Shown piece after piece: positions 36,176 to 48,559 of a DNA stretch of 64,000 nucleotides. Position 1 is the stretch's first letter; every line of letters begins with the position of its first letter. The stretch is from Apoderus coryli (Eukaryota; Arthropoda; Insecta; Coleoptera; Attelabidae). The DNA lies in the NCBI GenBank assembly GCA_911728435.2, contig OU452214.1:10356105-10420104 (forward strand). The letters run 5' to 3'. The translations under genes and the position numbers were made by a program. A model generated the notes under the pieces. That model saw only the letters and a list, made by a program, of their open reading frames with translations, did no database searches and had not been told where the DNA came from.

Positions 36176-36981
36176 CGTTCGCATACCATTTGTCTCGATG
36201 AAATAATGATTATCAAGCCATTGTTTGGTTGTCACTGTATTTTTTTGCTATAACTCACAGATCAATCGTCAGATTGCTGTCGTCAAATTCCTACAACTAA
36301 CGTTTGATGGTTACGACTAAATAAAAATCATATGGAAAAAATTCTAGCAACGCCATCTACGGATTTATTGAATGACGAATAATAACAAATCTAACCCCCA
36401 TTAATGCATGGCATCCAACTACCACAATTCTTCAAATATTAACCTAAGATATCGCATTTTATAACAACTATATACAGGGTGAGTCACTAGGAACTGTACG
36501 GACTTCTACCATAAGTAGAGGCACGGATTATCAAATGACCATTAAAAAATTTCTCCTTGTTTTGATTATGAATATACATGGTGAATTATGGATCTTCACC
36601 AAAAATAAATGTTTCGTCATGCCTTTTCATATCTTCTTTTTTATAAAAGTGCGTATCGGTGTCTGGCAACTAACTGACATACTCGGAATTGAAAAAATCC
36701 AGGTCCGTCTTCGAGTAAATTTGTGGGACTGCTTCATATTCAACACTTCACCCTGTATATGATTTTTCAAAAATCTGATATAATTTTTTCAGAGAGCATA
36801 AACAGACAGTTAGACCTGGGTATTTGAATTTTTTATTACACTCACCTCACATTTCCAATTAAAGATTTATTTTAGAGCCAAATTGAAAATTGGCAATAAT
36901 GAAGCATCTTACTATGTTTAGTTATTAAAAAGAAATTTTCGGGATAAATGAACTTCCAATTAACTTGGTGTAGTCTCTATT

Positions 36982-37017
36982 GCAACGTTTCGTGCCAATA
37001 TATGCACTTCTTCAGGC
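36982..37017 (-). ncRNA. Hammerhead-ribozyme-like motif, degenerate
   Basis: On the minus strand: CTGAAGA-A-GTGC(ATATATTG)GCAC-GAAAC, then the ACGT palindrome and T. Stem II is a perfect 4 bp, but stem I is only 2 bp (GC/GC). It resembles the other copies in layout but is unlikely to be active. Confidence 0.4.
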
Positions 37018-37288
37018 TAAAATCGAGAAGAATTTTTATTTTTAAACTAATATTTCGCGTTGTCGAAAATGAGAATAAAAATGTACATAAAACAGTCAAT
37101 AAAAAATAAAATAAAAACATGAAACATATGTTATACAACATGACACCAGTGAAACTGTTAATCTGACACACAATCACATAAAAAACAACTAAAATTAAAG
37201 TGCTGTCAACATCCTCACTCACCCTAGAAACAAAATTTATATCTGTAAATAAATAAGGTGAGTCAGGATGTTGACAGCACTTTAGTTT

Positions 37289-39040
37289 TAAAAGAACATT
37301 TCTATGAAGAAAAATGCAAGGAAATAGAAGAGCTACAACGCAGATTTGACATGTATAACCTACATAAGAAGGTAAAAGAATTGGCAGGTCTCAGAAAAGG
37401 AAAGATTACTACAATCCACTTAGATAAAAATGGGAAAACACTATCAAACACAGAAGACAAACTGAAGAGATGGCAGGAATATATAAAAGACCTTTTCGAC
37501 GATGTGAGGTAGGACTGGAAGACAGAGGTCCCGAAATCACGAAAGACGAAGTCACTCACACACTAAACAACATGAGCAACGGTAAATCTCCTGGCCCCGA
37601 CGGAATTCCTATCGACATTCTTAAGATCATAAGTGATGAAGATTTGGATGTCGTGGTGAGACTCTTGAACAGCGTCTGTGGGTCTAGAAAACTACCAAAG
37701 GAATGGCTCTCATCAGTTTTCATAAGTTTACCGAAAAAATTGGGTGCAAAAAATTGCAGTGACCACCGCACCATAAGCCTTATGTCCCACACTTTGAAAC
37801 TACTGTTAAAAATTATACTCAACCGCATCCACCAGAAACTCGATCTGGATATAAGTGACTGTCAGTTTGGCTTTCGCAAAGGATTAGGTACAAGAGAAGC
37901 ACTATTCGCATTCAACGTAATAGTGCAGTGATGCCTAGATGTTAATCAGGACGTATATGCCTGCTTCATCCACTATAATAAGGCGTTTGACAGGGTCCGC
38001 CCCGACCAGTTGATGGAAATATTACAATGTAAAAACCTAGACCACCAAGACCTGCAAATCATCTCAAATCTCTATTACAACCACCGTCAAAGTAGATCAA
38101 CAAAATTCTTGCACCATCTCAATAAAGAGAGGTGTACGTCAAGGTTGTGTTCTGTCACCTATTTTGTTTAATGCCTACTCTGAAGAGATTCTAAAAAGGG
38201 CAATGGAAAATGACAGTGCAGGAATAAAAGTAAATGGAGTGCCTATAATTGTTCTAAGATACGCTGATGATACCGTAATTTTAACGGAAAACCTGGAAGA
38301 TCTACAAAGAATCATGGACAAACTTGTTCGATATAGCGAAGAATACGGCCTTACACTCAACGTAAACAAAACAAAGTTCATGAAAATAACAAAGAAGGCT
38401 CAGACTAACAACGAACAGATAATCGTCAAAGGTGAACCCATCGAACAGGTAGAGAAGTATACTTATCTTGGAACAACAGTTACTTGTAATAACGACTACA
38501 CGAAAGAAATAAAAGCACGCATAGAAATAGCAAGGTCCAATTTCAATAGCATGAAAAGAGTTTTGTGCAATAGAGGTCTAAGCCTAAAACTGAGACTGAG
38601 ACTAGTTAGATGTTATGTTTTTGCCACTCTGCTTTATGGCGTCGAGGCATGGACTCTGAACGCAGAAATAACCAAAAGACTAGGAGCTTTTGAAATGTGG
38701 GTGTACAGAAGACTACTGAAGGTGTCATGGGTCGATCGGATAACTAACTTAGAAATACTTGAGCGACTAAACATAGAAAGAGAGTTGTTAATAACAATTA
38801 AAAGCAGAAGACTGCAGTATCTCCGCCATGTGACTCGTGGACCAAGATACGCCTTACTTCAATTGATAATGCAGGGAAGGATCCAAGGTACAAGAAGCGT
38901 GGGTAGAAGAAGGATATCCTGGTTGAGAAACTTGAGAGAGTGGTTTGGATGTTCCTCGATAGAGCTTTTTAGAGCAGCTGCATCCAAAATAAGAATTGCC
39001 ATGATGATCGCCAATCTTCGTCGCGGAGATGGCACCTAGA
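37289..39040 (+). mobile_element. RTE-like LINE reverse transcriptase, broken
   Basis: The pieces follow in order: 37298-37510 (linker before the RT), 37470-37931 (GKSPGPDGIPIDIL and CQFGFRKGLGT, motifs 0-2), and 38164-39039 (RYADDTVILTENLEDLQRIM, catalytic YADD intact, then thumb and C-terminal RRRISWLRNLREWF). Frameshifts near 37500 and stops around 37930-38160 inactivate it. The endonuclease domain is missing. Confidence 0.8.
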
Positions 39041-40050
39041 GAGAGAGAACAATGTCGAACAAAGTAAAAAACAATTTAATAAACATTACGGTTATAAAAG
39101 ATGTTCAAAATGAAATCCATCTGCCTTAATACACTTTTCTTGACGAATGTTTAAATGTGTAATGGATTTTCTGATTGTCAGTGTGTCATTTCTGATAATA
39201 TTGCAACAGTGAATAATTCTGTTAATGAGCTGTTTTATAATCGTAATGTTTATTAATTTGTTTTTTACTTTGTTCCACATTGTTAAAACTGTTTTATTGT
39301 TTTTTATTTTATTTCTTAATTGAGTTTTCCTCAAACAAATAAGAAAACTAGGTTATTACAATCATTTGTTATCTGTTTTCTGTCTATTACGGTTGGAAAA
39401 AGTTACATACAGGGTGAATTATTGGGATGGACCAGATTTTTAAATCCGGCCCTGTAAATCAATTCAAATTATGCTACTTACCATACTGGAGGACAGTGTG
39501 TTTCGTTTCTGTCTATTTTGAAGATTTATTTTTAATAACTAAACATTATTCTACAGTAAGATACTTCATTATTGTCAATTTTCAATTTGGCTCTAAAATG
39601 AATCTTTAATTGGAAATCTAAGGTGAGTGTAACAAAAAATTCAAATACCCAGGTCTAACTGTCTATTTATGCTCTCTGAAAAAATTATATCAGATATTTG
39701 AAAAATCATATACAGGGTGAAGTGTTGAATATGAAGCAGTCCCACAAATTTTCTCAAAGACAGACCTGGATTTTCTCAATTCTGAGTATGTCAGTTAGTT
39801 GCCAGACACCAATACACACTTTTATAAAAAAATGAGATAAATCGACTTAATAATTGAAAAGATATGACGAAACATTGTTTTGGTGAAGATCCATAATTCA
39901 CCCCGTATATTAATGGTCTTTTGATAATCCACTAACGTGCCTCTACTTATGGTAGAAGTATGTACAGTTCCTCGTGACTCACCCTGTATAATCTCATCAA
40001 CCAAAACATATCGGGATCAAAAACCGGACGCTGATTTCCTTAAACCGTAG

Positions 40051-40698
40051 GTGAAATCGTATACATGGCCCCAATAAACTTAAATAAAAACCAACAAATT
40101 AATAAAGCGGGCATTGAAATCGACGTAATTCCGATAATGAAAAGTCCAAACGCATCACCGAGGTTAAAGAAAAAAACCAGGAAAGATAATTATTATCGGG
40201 AATCCCCAACAAGACGAAGCAAATCTGCCTTAGGATTCTATACTAAAACCGAGGATAACTCTACTAGTTTAACTACTAATAAACCAATGACAACTTCAAC
40301 TCAATCAATTTATGATGCAGTGTTAAAAATCCCCAAAGAAAAGCTGTTTTCCGTTGCAAACACAAGTAGCGAATCCATTGCAAGTACGAGTTACTTGGGA
40401 GATACGAATACCCAATCAAAAGGAACGATCCTAAATGCTGTCGTATCATGGTTAGACCGACATAGCACTAGCCCCTTCAGCTCGACTGATAACGTTTCTT
40501 TAGATGTTGATTCAAATGCTTCATTGATAATTGATGATGACGAGCATATGCTGTTAGAATGTTCTATAATAATTGATAGTGATAAGACTGAGACAGCAAA
40601 TGTTGTATATTCAGTTCCGGAAATATTTTTAAACGAAGATCTTGACGAGAGAAATAACAACAACAACAATGTTGTGCTAAAGGAAGAATCTTGTTTAG
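40051..40698 (+). CDS. 216-codon symmetric exon, giant ankyrin-like gene
   Basis: The acceptor is TTAAACCGTAG|GT (phase 1) and the donor is TTTAG|GTAAAT (phase 1, with a stop two codons later). The 648-nt length is divisible by three. The product starts EIVYMAPINLNKNQQINKAG, has a basic patch (SPRLKKKTRKDNYYRESPTR), Ser/Thr-rich middle, an acidic end, and a run of five Asn. The ATG at 40065 is internal to the exon, so it need not be a start. No domain is recognised. Its place between the two giant exons suggests an optional cassette. Confidence 0.7.
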
Positions 40699-41054
40699 GT
40701 AAATTTTGACGATTGAAGAAACTTTTTGCTGCTGCTGCTGTTAGTTTTTTTTGTTTTGATTTTGATGAAACCGTTGTAGAGACCAACTTAATTAATAGTT
40801 AATAGAATTTCTTGTAGCCCGATATGTTTGGTTTGATTATGCAAGACAAAGGTCAGGAGAGTTTTGTTTACTAGTCTTGGTGTTACTGTCTATTTTGCAT
40901 GTGATTTTTAGCTTTAAGTTAGATTGTTTTTTTTTTTGTGAGCGTTTGAACACTTTGCTGTAGTTAATGATGTAGAAGTTGTGTCATTTATTTTATTTTC
41001 CCGACTTATAGGAACATTTTCCCGAAAAGATAATACAATATAAGCAAAAATATA
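40699..41054. other. Intron start, nothing recognised
   Basis: Contains a short GCT run (about 40727-40741) and T-rich tracts. There is no other feature. Confidence 0.4.
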
Positions 41055-43389
41055 CAGGGTGAGTTATTAGTGCGTCGAAGTTCGATATTACCTCAAAGAC
41101 CCAAAATTTCACGCAAAACTAAGTAGTCAGTGTGTAGGCAGTCAAAAAGTACGTATTTTAAAATTATTTTTATTTATACAGGGTGGCTCAACTCATCAAG
41201 GTGAACCAAACTTACGTTTTTTTAAATGGAAAGCCCTATTTATTATTCCACAATTTCATTGGTTTAGACTTGACATTAATCATACCAAAATTTTAGAAAA
41301 TTATACACAGTGGTTCAAAAGTTACCACTAGTATTATATGCAAAACAAGGCGAATTCTAAGGCTTCTGTACTGGAACTGAAATAATTTCAACTCTGCTTT
41401 TTATGGGCATAGCTTTTTGATAATTATCAAATTTTAGAAAAATATAATTATTAGTATATAGTGCAAAACCTGTATACAGGGTGAGTCCAAACTCAAATTT
41501 GCGTTTTACTCGAATTTTCCAAATGAAACACCCTGTATATAATATCAAAAACTGAAAGGAAAATTGATACGCTTTTATTCTTATATAGCCTTTCTTATAC
41601 CTAAAGCTATTAGTTTTTAATATATTTTCATTTAAACCAAAAAAATATTAGAAAGTTTAGACTTTACGTGATCATTTTGCATAGGTATACCTAATTTCAT
41701 TTTTTTGATATCTGTTATTGAAAACGTTACAACAATCAGCAAAATAATATTCTTCAAATTCAACCTATTTTTTAATAGTTGTATGTATGTATTTGCTCTT
41801 CTTTATTGGCCTCACAAGGGGTGAGTCCCAAACCGCCACAAAACCTTGAAAGATAAGAAGATCCAATTTAGCCTTCACTTATTCATCTTTCCCACACCAG
41901 AAGCAGAAACTCACTCTAAAGTCTCAAATTACATGCTATCAAAAAGCGACCTACGAATTCAACTACTCTAGGCGAAAGGAATTCATGCACTACAGAACCC
42001 AACCAAAGCGGCGCCACCAAAGCACTAACCGAATGTTCCCAATGTTCTGCCACATATCTTCTAAATTCTACAGCAGAGGTCTCATCTTGGGATAATTGGG
42101 ATAGGAAAACTGGTATGGTAAAGTACTGCAACTCATATGCATAATCATAACAAGGCATAGAAACGTCCTGTATCATTTTGCCGAAATAGGCAGAACAAGA
42201 ATCGAATGCGTCCAATAGAGGAGGACTGCTCCCTCTATTCCAATAACTAAAATTTTCATTAAAACTTATATATAATTTTTGTGTAAATTCTCTGACAAAA
42301 TCATTATGAGAAGAAAATGATTTCATTATGAACTTCTCCGCTAACCAGATTCTCCTATATCTCAAGGACATTTCCGCGGCCTCAGACAGAATGAAGCATA
42401 AGCGAAGAGCCTTGTACTGAATCCTATCAAGTTTGATTAGATTAGTTTTGGCGCATCTGCCCAAAAACATATTTCCATAATTTTCCAGATGCGACTTGAC
42501 ATATGCCCTGTAAAAATTTAGCATTGTAACAGGATGGGATCCCCACCAGGTAGTGCAAAGGTATCTCAGAATGTTGAGAGCTTTATTGGCTTTAGAGATG
42601 TAGCGGTCTACTTGTACCCTCCAATTTAGTTGGTAATCAAATTCAATGCCCAAGTACTTAACCGTGTATTTTTTGTTAAGCGCTTTTCCTTCATATATGA
42701 CATCCTGAATCATTTCAGGCCGGGAACCCATCTGAAACAATATGATGCATGATTTATCTGGAGATAAAGACATCGTGTGATCATCAAGCCATGTTTTCAA
42801 GATTTGAAGCGCATGATTCACAACAAACTATCAAAATATCATCTGCAAATTTTAATAGTTATTTAAAAGCCTATCAATTTTCCTTTCAGTTTTTGATATT
42901 ATATACAGGGTGTCTCATTTGGAAAATTCGAGTAAAACGGAAATTTGAGTTTGGACTCACCCTGTATACAGGTTTTGCACTATATACTAACAATTATCTT
43001 TTTCTAAAAGTTGGTAACTATCACAAAGCTATGCCCGTAAGAAGCAGAGTTTAAATTATTTCAGTTGCAGTACAGAAGCCTTAGAATTCGCCATGTTTTG
43101 CATATTATAATACTAGTGATAACTTTCGAATTACTCTGTATAATTTTCTAAAATTTTGGTATGATTAATATCAAGTCAAAACCAATGAAATTGTGGAATA
43201 ATAAACAGGGCGTTCCATTTAAAAAAACGTAAGTTTGGTTCACTCTGATGAGATGAGCCACCCTGTACAAATAACAATAATTTTAAAATACGTACTTTAC
43301 GACTGCATACACATTGACTGCTTAGTTTTGCGTGAAATTTTTGCTCTTTGAGGTAATATCGAACTTCGACGCACTAATAACTCACCCTG
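41055..43389. mobile_element. Second long-inverted-repeat CAGGGTGAGT element, LINE in the loop
   Basis: TA|CAGGGTGAGTTATTAGTGC at 41055 and its inverted partner ending ...ACTCACCCTG|TA at 43389 bound arms of about 520 bp (41055-about 41575 and about 42868-43389). Internal CAGGGTGG and CAGGGTGAGTCC words show that each arm itself holds smaller elements. The loop carries the LINE described separately. Confidence 0.75.
41781..42849 (-). mobile_element. LINE 3' fragment with 11-bp target-site duplication
   Basis: TTTTAATAGTT at 41770-41780 and 42850-42860 flanks the insertion. The minus-strand frame 41916-42821 has KYLGIEFDYQLNWRVQVDRY and YRAYVKSHLENYGNMFLGRC, the region after the RT catalytic box in jockey/R1/LOA-like elements. 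The RT active site is absent (5' truncation). The tail reads (TACA)n on the minus strand. Confidence 0.75.
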
Positions 43390-43513
43390 TATAAACTGCG
43401 TAACGAAGCAGAATTTTAATAATAATTATTATTATAATTGTTTTAATTTCATTATTTCCAATAAACTAACGTATCAAACTAATTACTATATTCAAAAATG
43501 AGAAAAAAATATT

Positions 43514-43583
43514 GCCAGAGTTGGGATTCGAACCCAGAACCTTCCGCATGCGAATCGCACGCTTTATGAATGAGGCCAACAAC
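43514..43583 (-). tRNA. tRNA-Ala-like sequence, degenerate
   Basis: On the minus strand the sequence has a perfect B box (GGGTTCGAATCCC) and the GCATGCGGAAGG anticodon-arm-like stretch. The A box is damaged and the acceptor stem does not close well. It is better read as a tRNA-derived repeat than a working tRNA gene. Confidence 0.35.
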
Positions 43584-43734
43584 CCTTTATCAAATTACTG
43601 TATTATATTGTAATAACAGTAATAGTTCAAAATCTTTATGCCTTATGAGATTGCAAAAAATTAATATCACTCTGTATACTAGATTTATATATCAAAAACA
43701 GTAGGCAATCTGTATCTTATCTTTGTTATATCCA

Positions 43735-44480
43735 CTGCACCTTGGAAATCTCTTCACTCTAGACACTCAACCCGTGCGCTAAATACCACCCAATTCGTAC
43801 GTCCATTCCCTCTTGTGCTTCGAAACTGCAAATAATATCTCACAACTGTTAAAATGAATTCTAAAAATCTATACCCCACCAGGCCAACCAGCGTTGCAAT
43901 TTTTCGGAGCCCGCAACGTAGACCTATTACTGAGAATTTTGTTATATATGGTCGGAGCCCGCAACGCGTTAGCTATATCCCTAGACGGCATTAGCTCTTT
44001 TGATATACGCTCGAACTAAATTTTTTCGCAGTATATATTTTATACAGCGTGAGTCATGACTGGACACTTGCTATACAGGGTGAACTATACATATTTTGTC
44101 CGCTATTCCACAAAATTATTTTTCATATACATATTTATATGACAATTTTGAAAATTTGGCATTGCAACTAAGTTATAAGTTATTGACACTTATTTCAAAT
44201 GGAATCTCTTCACTCTAGACACTCAATCCGTGCGCTAAATACCACCCAACTCGTACGCCCATTCTCCCTTGTGCTGCGAAACTGCAAATAATATCTCACA
44301 ACTGTTAAACTCTAAAAATCGATACCAGGCCAAGCAGCGTTGCCATTTTTCGGAGCCCGCAACGTAGACCTATTACTTAGAATTTTGCGATATACGGTCG
44401 GAGCCCGCAACGTGTTACCCGTATCTGCAGACGTGCGACACTGGCGCTTTTGATATACCCTCGAACTAAATTTTTTTCGC
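43735..44480. repeat. Two direct repeats of about 290 bp
   Basis: CTTCACTCTAGACACTCAA near 43750 recurs near 44208, and CGGAGCCCGCAACGTAGACC near 43907 recurs near 44351. Within each unit CGGAGCCCGCAACG itself occurs twice. Confidence 0.75.
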
Positions 44481-44870
44481 AGTGTACCTTAAGGGCTCAA
44501 AGCAAATTTTTGGCATATGAATACTCCAATCCAAATATGTATGAAAATTTGAAAAACGTTATGGGCTCCGAAATCGGAGGACGCAACGTTATATATGCGT
44601 CCATAGCGTTACTCCATTATCAAACGTTTTAATCAATTGAGCTACATTTTGGTGAATGGGTTTGGGGGAATTCTAGGATGAACCCATTAATTGGTGGACA
44701 AAACCGCGAAATTTTCAAATAGCAGCAGGGGTCGAGCCATTATTTTAAAGCATTTTTTATCTACTACATAATTCTTGAGCAAATTGCGTTTCAAATTTCA
44801 CCAGTTAGGTATTTGGAACCTATAACTCTTGTTATAATATAATACAGTAATTTTTTGAAACAGGGTTTTT

Positions 44871-44935
44871 GGCGTCATTGGCAGAGCGTGTGCTTCGCAT
44901 GCGGAAGGTTCTGAGTTCAAATCCCACCTCTGGCA
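44871..44935 (+). tRNA. tRNA-Ala-like sequence
   Basis: TGGCGTCATTGG serves as an A box, AGAGCGTGTGCTTCGCATGC matches the anticodon arm of tRNA-Ala(CGC), and AGTTCAAATCCC serves as a B box. The acceptor stem is not well paired. A T-run follows (TATTTTTTT), as expected for a Pol III unit. It could be a SINE head or a decayed tRNA. Confidence 0.45.
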
Positions 44936-45013
44936 ATATTTTTTTAAATTTTTTGAATAACGTTGTTAGTTTATTACGTTAGTGTATTGAAAATAATACA
45001 ATTATAATAATAA

Positions 45014-45736
45014 TGATGAAGATATTTAGATATTTGGATGCAGCGTCGCCCAGTGAAAATGAGACAGCCTTTTGGCTAAATTGATATTTTTGTAGTACGA
45101 CTTGTCCCCTTCAAAGGGGGGCGTATCACCTTCAGAATGAATATAGTATATTCGGATCAAATACGTAGACCACAAAACTGCTAAATATAAATCAAAACTG
45201 ATGACGTGTCTCAGTTTTCTGTTTACAAAATTTACCATTTTTTAGGGACACCCTGTATATTTGCATTTTAAATAAAAGTATAAATTACCTTTTCACTGAG
45301 TAGACGACTGAAATCGGATATAGAGTTGCAGAGTATTGAAAGTTAGAAATCTATTTAAGTAAATATTATTTAATGGCCATTTTTACTAATAATTTTTCTC
45401 GGGTAAACCTGTACGACGAATGATTTCGGAGATAGTCTTAATGACACACTCTGTATGTTACCTTTCCCAACCGTTTAAACACATGTAAGTTTATATTCAC
45501 ACGATCAGATATATCAGAAGGTAGTGTTTTCTATGATTTTACATTATTATTTTCCTGTAAACAAACGGTAAGTTGTGTTTTGTATGTTAAAGGTATCCGT
45601 CATCAGTTCATAATTCGTTATTAATTAGACTATGCGTAAATGTATCATCATCAAATCTTTAACCATAATAACTATTAAAACTAATCATGATGAATCTAGC
45701 TATTCACGTTTATGAGATTTCAAAACATCAATATTA
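45014..45736. other. Intronic stretch, nothing firm
   Basis: CACCCTGTATA near 45249 and CACTCTGTATG near 45450 look like ends of further TA-flanked elements, but I could not find their partners. Confidence 0.35.
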
Positions 45737-46044
45737 CAGAGTGTCCAATAGAAATGAAACAGAAAATTGTTTGGACTTTTATTTTATTGCAAAATTGGAG
45801 TTTTTATTGAGCACTATTTTAATGTAATTTGGTTCTGTTGCTTGCTCTTTAATTATTATTTTTTTTAGCTTTAATAATTATTAGTCGATTCGTTTAGATT
45901 TTTCATAAATATCCTTCATAGTATTGGTACAATTCAGTGCGCACTTTTTTTACAACACAACAAAATCAACGTGTTCAAGAAATTGTTTCAAAAATTCCTA
46001 TTACATACTCAAGAAGTCTGTTTCGTTTTTATTGGACCACTCTG
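45737..46044. mobile_element. 308-bp mariner-type MITE
   Basis: TA|CAGAGTGTCCAATAGAAATG at the left and CGTTTTTATTGGACCACTCTG|TA at the right form 27-bp inverted ends with a few mismatches and a TA duplication. The inside is non-coding. Confidence 0.75.
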
Positions 46045-46135
46045 TATAAATTAAAAGAAATTTTCATTTTTTTTTTTAGTTAAACAAATCGCCTCTTAAG
46101 ATGCTCAACTGAAATCGGAACCATTTGCTTAAATG

Positions 46136-46171
46136 CTCTGTTTCATCGTAAAGTGTTACGATGAAACAGAG
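46136..46171. repeat. Perfect 16-bp inverted repeat (36-bp hairpin)
   Basis: CTCTGTTTCATCGTAA, then AGTG, then TTACGATGAAACAGAG. The arms are identical in inverted orientation. Confidence 0.8.
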
Positions 46172-46863
46172 ACAGTTTTCGATAGTATCTGAGGAAATTT
46201 ACGTTTTATATCGGGTTATTCACGATTTATGGCGCGGAATATTGTCGCCAAACTAGTTGACTTTCAAAAAGTTTTATTTGTTGGACGTGTGGGCACCTAC
46301 TATGGGTAGTTTTTAAAATTGGTTTTATATTATACAGGGTGGACCAAGTAACCTAAAAGTATCAAAGTTATGTTTTTTTAAATGGAATCCCATGTATATT
46401 ATTGCAGTTTTAGATCCTCTGATCAAATTAAATGTCTGTTTCATTAACGTTTATTATAACTAAACCTTAAGGTTTTTTAAATAAATTGAATTTTGTCAAA
46501 ATTTAGCATAATTTTCATCTTTCAAATACTTAGAAAGTATTTAAGTCATATTGACGAAATTAACTCTAAAGTGTAATAAGAGATCATGTTTAGTATTCCT
46601 ATTGTAATAAACTTGGAATATTATACAGGGTGTCCAAAAATTAAGACTACTCAAATAAGAACTTTAAGTTGCTATAACCTGATGAATTTAAATGGAATGT
46701 CATATTTCTGAACTTACCCAGCCATGTACTTACTAATTACCTGTCGAATGGTATTAGGGTGTACTATAGCTAAGTCGGCGCGTTTTGCCAGAAAACGCCA
46801 AATAATTGTTTTGTACACCATTTGGTGTTTTTTAAATAAACGTTTTAATGTATCTAGTAGCCT

Positions 46864-48469
46864 CATCATCATCATCATCATCAAACAGCCTGTCTCGTCC
46901 ACTGCTGAACATAGGCCTCCGTTAACGATCTCCATTTATTTCGATCCTGGGCATCCTGGATCCAATTTGGTGTTACTCTTTTTATGTCATCCGTCCACCG
47001 GGTCGGCGAACGACCTCTGTTCCTGAACGCATCTTGCCTAGGTCTCCACTCTATGATCTTTTTGGTCCATCTTTCGTTGGTCATTCTTGCGACATGTCCA
47101 GCCCAGTTCCACTTTAAATATGTTATTAGCTGGATTGCATCGGTAACCCCTGTTCTCTGACGTATCCGATCATTCGGAATTCTGTCTCTCAGCGTGACTC
47201 CCAACATGGAGCGTTCCATGGCTCGCTGGGCCACTCTTACTTTATTTACCGATTTTCGTGTTAGAGTTAAGGTCTCCGAACCATAAGTCAGAACCGGCAG
47301 AACACACTGATCAAACACTTTCTGCTTAAGGCATATGGGGGTTTCGGACTTAAAAATGTGGTTCAGCTTTCCATAGGCGGCCCACATTAGTCCTATCCTT
47401 CTTTTGATTTCGCATGTTTGATTGTCCCTGCCAATCGTAATATCATGGCCCAGATATCTGTAGGATGTAACTTGGAAAATTTATTTTCCTTCTACTAAGT
47501 AGTTTCGGCTTGGGACTAGATTTGTCATGAAATTTGTTTTCGATGGATTGATTTTAAGCCCAACCTTATGTGAAGCAGATGTTAGTCTCATAAGCAGTTT
47601 CTCTGCCTTATCCAAGCTATCTGAAATCAGTACAATATCATCAGCGAACCGAAGGTGACTGAAATTTTCACCGTTAATATTTATACCCATATTCTCCGAC
47701 TCGACACTCTTGAACATATACTCCAACAAAGTGGTAAATAGTTTAGGGGAGATTGTGTCGCCTTGTCGTACACCGCGCTGCACTCTGAATCTGTCTGTCT
47801 CTTCATGGAGTCTTATGCTCGCTGTTGCATTTCCGTATATATGTTGCAGTATAGCAGAGTATCTGTGGTCTACTCGGCAGTCGGCAAGTACTTTAAACAT
47901 CTCGCTGTGCTTGATGGAATCAAACGCCTTTTCGTAGTCCACAAATATTAACACGAGTGGCTTGTTGTACTCAACGGACTTCTCGATCAATGTCTTAATA
48001 ACTTGCAGATGGTCATTTGTTCCGTATCCGGATCGGAAACCTGCTTGTTCTGTCGGCTGGTAGAAGTCCAATTTCGATGTTAGACGCTTAGTTAGAATTT
48101 TGGTAAACAATTTATAGAGATGAGAAAGCAGGCTAATTGGTCTATAGTTCTTCAGGTCGGCAATGTTGCCCTTCTTATCCATGATGATTATGGTTGCATT
48201 GTTCCAGTTCGTAGGTGTTGTGGTTTCCATAAGACATTTATTGAATAATTTTGTTATGGCCTTTAACAGTTGTTCTCCGCCTTCCCTAACTGCCTCAATC
48301 ACGATGTCGTCATCACCTGGAGCCTTATTGTTTTTCATTTCCGACATTGATTTTAGGACTTCCTCCTCTGTTATGTCAGGCATTTCCTCCGATCCCTGGT
48401 TTAAAACTCGAGGGATGTCCTCTGTGCATCTCAGCTGTTCATCATTGCCATATAAATTTGCATAGTATG
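46864..48469 (-). mobile_element. RTE-like LINE, 5'-truncated, 10-bp target-site duplication
   Basis: CTAGTAGCCT at 46854-46863 and 48470-48479 flanks it; the 3' end carries a (TGA)n tail on the minus strand. Frame 48383-47481 (minus) has MKNNKAPGDDDI, LKNYRPISLLSHLYKLFTKI, VDYEKAFDSIKH and an intact FADD box (SHLRFADDIVLIS). Frame 47387-46881 holds the C-terminal part with LTYGSETLTLTRKS and the RWTDDIKRVTPNWIQDAQDR segment typical of RTE-like elements. One stop at the junction near 47480 separates the frames. The endonuclease domain is lost. It is the least decayed LINE in the window. Confidence 0.88.
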
Positions 48470-48559
48470 CTAGTAGCCTATGGAATCAGAAATGTCAAAT
48501 TAATGGTAATAAAATAGCACAAATGAATCTCTAACAAAATATTCATGAGATGTGTTCGA

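Larger units (their letters stand above)
36475..39986. mobile_element. Long-inverted-repeat CAGGGTGAGT element with a broken LINE inside
   Basis: TA|CAGGGTGAGTCAC at 36475 and GTGACTCACCCTG|TA ending at 39986 are the ends of two inverted arms (36475-about 36935 and about 39525-39986), with scattered substitutions. The arms are a few per cent to perhaps 15% diverged by eye. The space between holds a hammerhead-like scrap, a short inverted repeat (37192-37223 with 37257-37288) and a reverse-transcriptase fragment. No transposase of its own is seen. Confidence 0.7.
43420..45013. mobile_element. Palindromic element with a tRNA-like sequence in each arm
   Basis: Arms at about 43420-43625 and 44822-45013 are inverted copies with scattered differences. 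Both include the block AACCTTCCGCATGCGAA or its complement, and the AATATTGCCAGAG edge. The inside holds two direct copies of a ~290-bp unit. Confidence 0.6.

Noticed and set aside
44871..44935. Functional tRNA-Ala gene
   Set aside because: Acceptor stem does not close and an inverted partner exists in the other arm, so it is better described as a tRNA-derived repeat.
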